64,000 nt of DNA. Origin: Lysobacteraceae bacterium PS02065 (GTDB lineage Bacteria > Pseudomonadota > Gammaproteobacteria > Xanthomonadales > Rhodanobacteraceae). Shown in pieces: positions 62,114 through 64,000 of the stretch. The notes under the pieces are model-generated. The model was not told where the DNA came from. It did no database searches and was given only the letters and a program-made list of their open reading frames with translations. The stretch spans positions 124,001-188,000 of the forward strand of contig JASCPI010000002.1 in the NCBI GenBank assembly GCA_029959555.1, read 5' to 3'. The first letter of the stretch is position 1, and each line of letters starts with the position of its first letter. Made by a program: the position numbers and the translations under genes.

Positions 62114-63136
62114 ATGTACGGACTCCTGCGACACGCCCTGTTCCGCCTCGATGCCGAGCGCGCCCACGACCTGACCCTGCGCGCGCTCGACGCTGCCGGA
62201 CGGTTCGGAGTGACGGGCCTCATCGCAGGACGCACGACCGACCTGCCCGTGCACGCGTTCGGGCTCGACCTCCCGAACCCGGTCGGCCTCGCCGCAGGCC
62301 TCGACAAGAATGCCGCCCACGTCGACGCGCTCGCGGCGCTCGGCTTCGGCTTCATCGAGGTCGGCACGACGACGCCGCGCGCGCAGCCCGGCAATCCGAA
62401 GCCGCGCATGTTCCGCCTGCCCGCACACGAGGCCGTCATCAACCGCCTCGGCTTCAACAACGAAGGCGTCGACGCGCTCGTGCGCAATGCCGAGCGCGCG
62501 CGTTTCGGCGGCGTGCTCGGCATCAACATCGGCAAGAACAAGGACACCCCGAACGAGCGCGCGGTCGACGACTACCTGCACTGCCTCGAGCGCGTCTACG
62601 CGCGTGCGAGCTACATCACCGTCAACATCTCCTCGCCGAACACGCAAGGCCTGCGCGACCTGCAGGAAGAAGAGACGCTGCGCCGCTTCATCGCCACGCT
62701 GCGCGACGCGCAGGAACGCCTCGCCGCGCGTCACGGCGCGCGCAAGCCGATGCTGCTCAAGATCGCACCGGACCTGTCCGAGACGGAGCTCGATGCGATC
62801 GCCGAGGTGCTGGTCACCTGCTCGGTCGACGGCGTCATCTGCACCAACACGACGATCGCACGCGACGCGGTCGCCGGTGCCCGCCACGCGGACGAAGCCG
62901 GCGGCCTGTCGGGACGACCGGTGTTCGCACGCTCGACGGCGGTGCTCGCGGGCATGGTGAAGCGTCTCGGCGATCGCGTGCCGGCCATCGGTGTCGGCGG
63001 CATCCTCTCGGGCGCCGACGCGGTCGCCAAGCGCGAGGCCGGCGCCTCGCTCGTGCAGCTCTACACGGGTCTCGTCTACCGCGGCCCCGCGTTCGTCGCC
63101 GAGTGCGTCGACGCGCTGCGTGGATCGATGCGATGA
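62114..63136 (+). CDS. pyrD: Dihydroorotate dehydrogenase (quinone), class 2
   Basis: This 340-residue membrane-linked flavoenzyme oxidises dihydroorotate to orotate with quinone in pyrimidine synthesis. ATG 62114 gives [20 protein letters not shown], the N-terminal helices for quinone. Class 2 features: [44 protein letters not shown], and the catalytic Ser in [28 protein letters not shown] and [20 protein letters not shown] follow. The stop overlaps the murB start (ATGA). Confidence 0.97.
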   Translation: MYGLLRHALFRLDAERAHDLTLRALDAAGRFGVTGLIAGRTTDLPVHAFGLDLPNPVGLAAGLDKNAAHVDALAALGFGFIEVGTTTPRAQPGNPKPRMFRLPAHEAVINRLGFNNEGVDALVRNAERARFGGVLGINIGKNKDTPNERAVDDYLHCLERVYARASYITVNISSPNTQGLRDLQEEETLRRFIATLRDAQERLAARHGARKPMLLKIAPDLSETELDAIAEVLVTCSVDGVICTNTTIARDAVAGARHADEAGGLSGRPVFARSTAVLAGMVKRLGDRVPAIGVGGILSGADAVAKREAGASLVQLYTGLVYRGPAFVAECVDALRGSMR

Positions 63137-64000
63137 CGCAGATCCCCGGCTGCGTCATCCTCGACGACGCCGCACTCGAAGGCCGCAACACGCTGCGCGT
63201 CGCCGCGCGCGCCGAGATCCTCGTCGACGTTCACGACGTCGCTGCGCTACCTGCGCTGTTCGAGCTGCCCGCGTTCGGTGCACTGCCGCTGCTGGTGCTC
63301 GGCGAGGGCAGCAACCTGCTGTTCGCGGGCGACTGGCCCGGCATCGTGCTGTCGATGGCCACGCGCGGCATCGACGTGCTCGGCGAATCCGGTCAGCGCA
63401 CGCGCATCCGCGTCGCCGCCGGCGAGAACTGGAACGACTTCGTGCACTGGTCGCTCGCACGCGGGTACCGCGGCCTCGAGAACCTCGTGCTGATCCCGGG
63501 CACGGTCGGCGCAGCGCCGATCCAGAACATCGGCGCCTACGGTGTCGAGGTCGCGCAGACGATCGCGGCCGTGCACGTGTGGGACCGCCACGACGGCCAC
63601 GCGCGCGTGCTCGACGCGGCGAGCTGCGCATTCGGCTACCGCGACTCGCTGTTCAAGCGCGAACCGGACCGATACCTGATCACCGCGGTCGATTTCGAAC
63701 TCGCGCGCGACGCACCGTTGCGCCTCGACTACGCCGGCATCCGCGACGAACTCGCCACGCTCGGCGACGGCGAGCCGACCGCTTCGCGCATCGCCGAGGC
63801 CGTCGCTCGCCTGCGTACGCGCAAGCTGCCGAGCCCGGCCGTGATCGGCAATGCGGGCAGTTTCTTCAAGAACCCCGTCGTCGCGGCCGACCTTGCCGGC
63901 GCACTCGGCGACGCGCACGCGGGCATGCCGGCATGGCCGTCCGCCGACGGCATGGTCAAGCTCTCCGCCGCGTGGCTCATCGAGCAGGCCGGACTCAAGG
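63133..64000 (+). CDS. murB: UDP-N-acetylenolpyruvoylglucosamine reductase MurB (3' end outside window)
   Basis: The frame starts at ATG 63133, overlapping the pyrD stop by four bases, and remains open to the window end (289 codons). FAD-binding motifs [20 protein letters not shown] and [20 protein letters not shown] followed by GAYGVEV are present, as is [20 protein letters not shown], typical of type I MurB. The catalytic serine is in [12 protein letters not shown]. MurB reduces enolpyruvyl-UDP-GlcNAc with NADPH to make UDP-MurNAc for peptidoglycan. The C-terminal substrate-binding glutamate is beyond the edge. No function doubt; only the end is missing. Confidence 0.96.
   Translation, partial: MTQIPGCVILDDAALEGRNTLRVAARAEILVDVHDVAALPALFELPAFGALPLLVLGEGSNLLFAGDWPGIVLSMATRGIDVLGESGQRTRIRVAAGENWNDFVHWSLARGYRGLENLVLIPGTVGAAPIQNIGAYGVEVAQTIAAVHVWDRHDGHARVLDAASCAFGYRDSLFKREPDRYLITAVDFELARDAPLRLDYAGIRDELATLGDGEPTASRIAEAVARLRTRKLPSPAVIGNAGSFFKNPVVAADLAGALGDAHAGMPAWPSADGMVKLSAAWLIEQAGLK

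Overview
The window looks like chromosomal DNA from a high-G+C gammaproteobacterium of the order Lysobacterales (Xanthomonadales), probably near the Rhodanobacteraceae/Lysobacteraceae. The reasons are the block rlmB-rnr-tRNA-Leu-purA-yjeT-hflC-hflK-hflX-hfq-miaA, an OxyR with both redox cysteines, secreted proteins that end in an IFADGFD-like tail, and dispersed palindromic repeats of a kind common in this order. The taxonomic call is inference. I see no phage, insertion sequence, CRISPR array or plasmid function. Most of the window is housekeeping, with small accessory islands between.

Layout. 1-9.2 kb: the N-terminal part of a rhomboid-like protease, a DUF1684 protein, a HAF-repeat secreted protein, a Nudix hydrolase, two amino-acid transporters and a prolyl-oligopeptidase lipoprotein. 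9.2-9.53 kb: three different repeat elements. 9.5-19.9 kb: RNA and translation genes on the minus strand (rlmB, rnr, purA, yjeT, hflCK, hflX, hfq, miaA), with a tRNA-Leu(CAG) on the plus strand. 20-28.4 kb: a GGDEF/EAL phosphodiesterase, a secreted beta-rich protein, tdh, tilS, xseB, ispA, a DUF4870 membrane protein and a C-terminally anchored surface protein. 28.4-41 kb: pmbA and tldD around yjgA, corC plus a DUF4105 protein, a GST, a PhzF-like isomerase, a GNAT-nitrilase fusion, an HDOD signalling protein and dxs. 41-47.8 kb: a 183-bp tandem repeat, prmC, a 1377-residue membrane protein of unknown function with a PycTM/DUF5706 gene just upstream, and a structured region that looks like a small RNA with C-rich loops. 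47.8-52 kb: oxyR, tyrA, rnk, a SET-domain protein, a GNAT and hutD. 52-56.7 kb: an ABC exporter-amidohydrolase/CIA30-histidine kinase operon with no response regulator. 56.9-64 kb: a class III aminotransferase, a PsiF protein, proline iminopeptidase, a sirtuin, a cytochrome c, pyrD and the start of murB.

How the genes work together. hflK and hflC form the membrane complex that controls FtsH, and they share a strand and tight spacing with hflX, hfq and miaA. TldD and PmbA (TldE) are the two halves of one peptidase. xseB, ispA and dxs belong to DNA repair and isoprenoid supply; here dxs lies 12 kb from ispA. The ATPase, permease, amidohydrolase and kinase genes overlap or nearly touch and probably form one transcript.

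Most worth following up: the PycTM-like gene paired with the 1377-residue protein (46575-47123 and 42368-46501), the candidate C-rich-loop small RNA (47486-47600, minus), probable non-standard start codons for hflX (CTG) and ispA (ATC), the missing response regulator, and a 79-nt double-hairpin repeat that is tandemly duplicated beside prmC.
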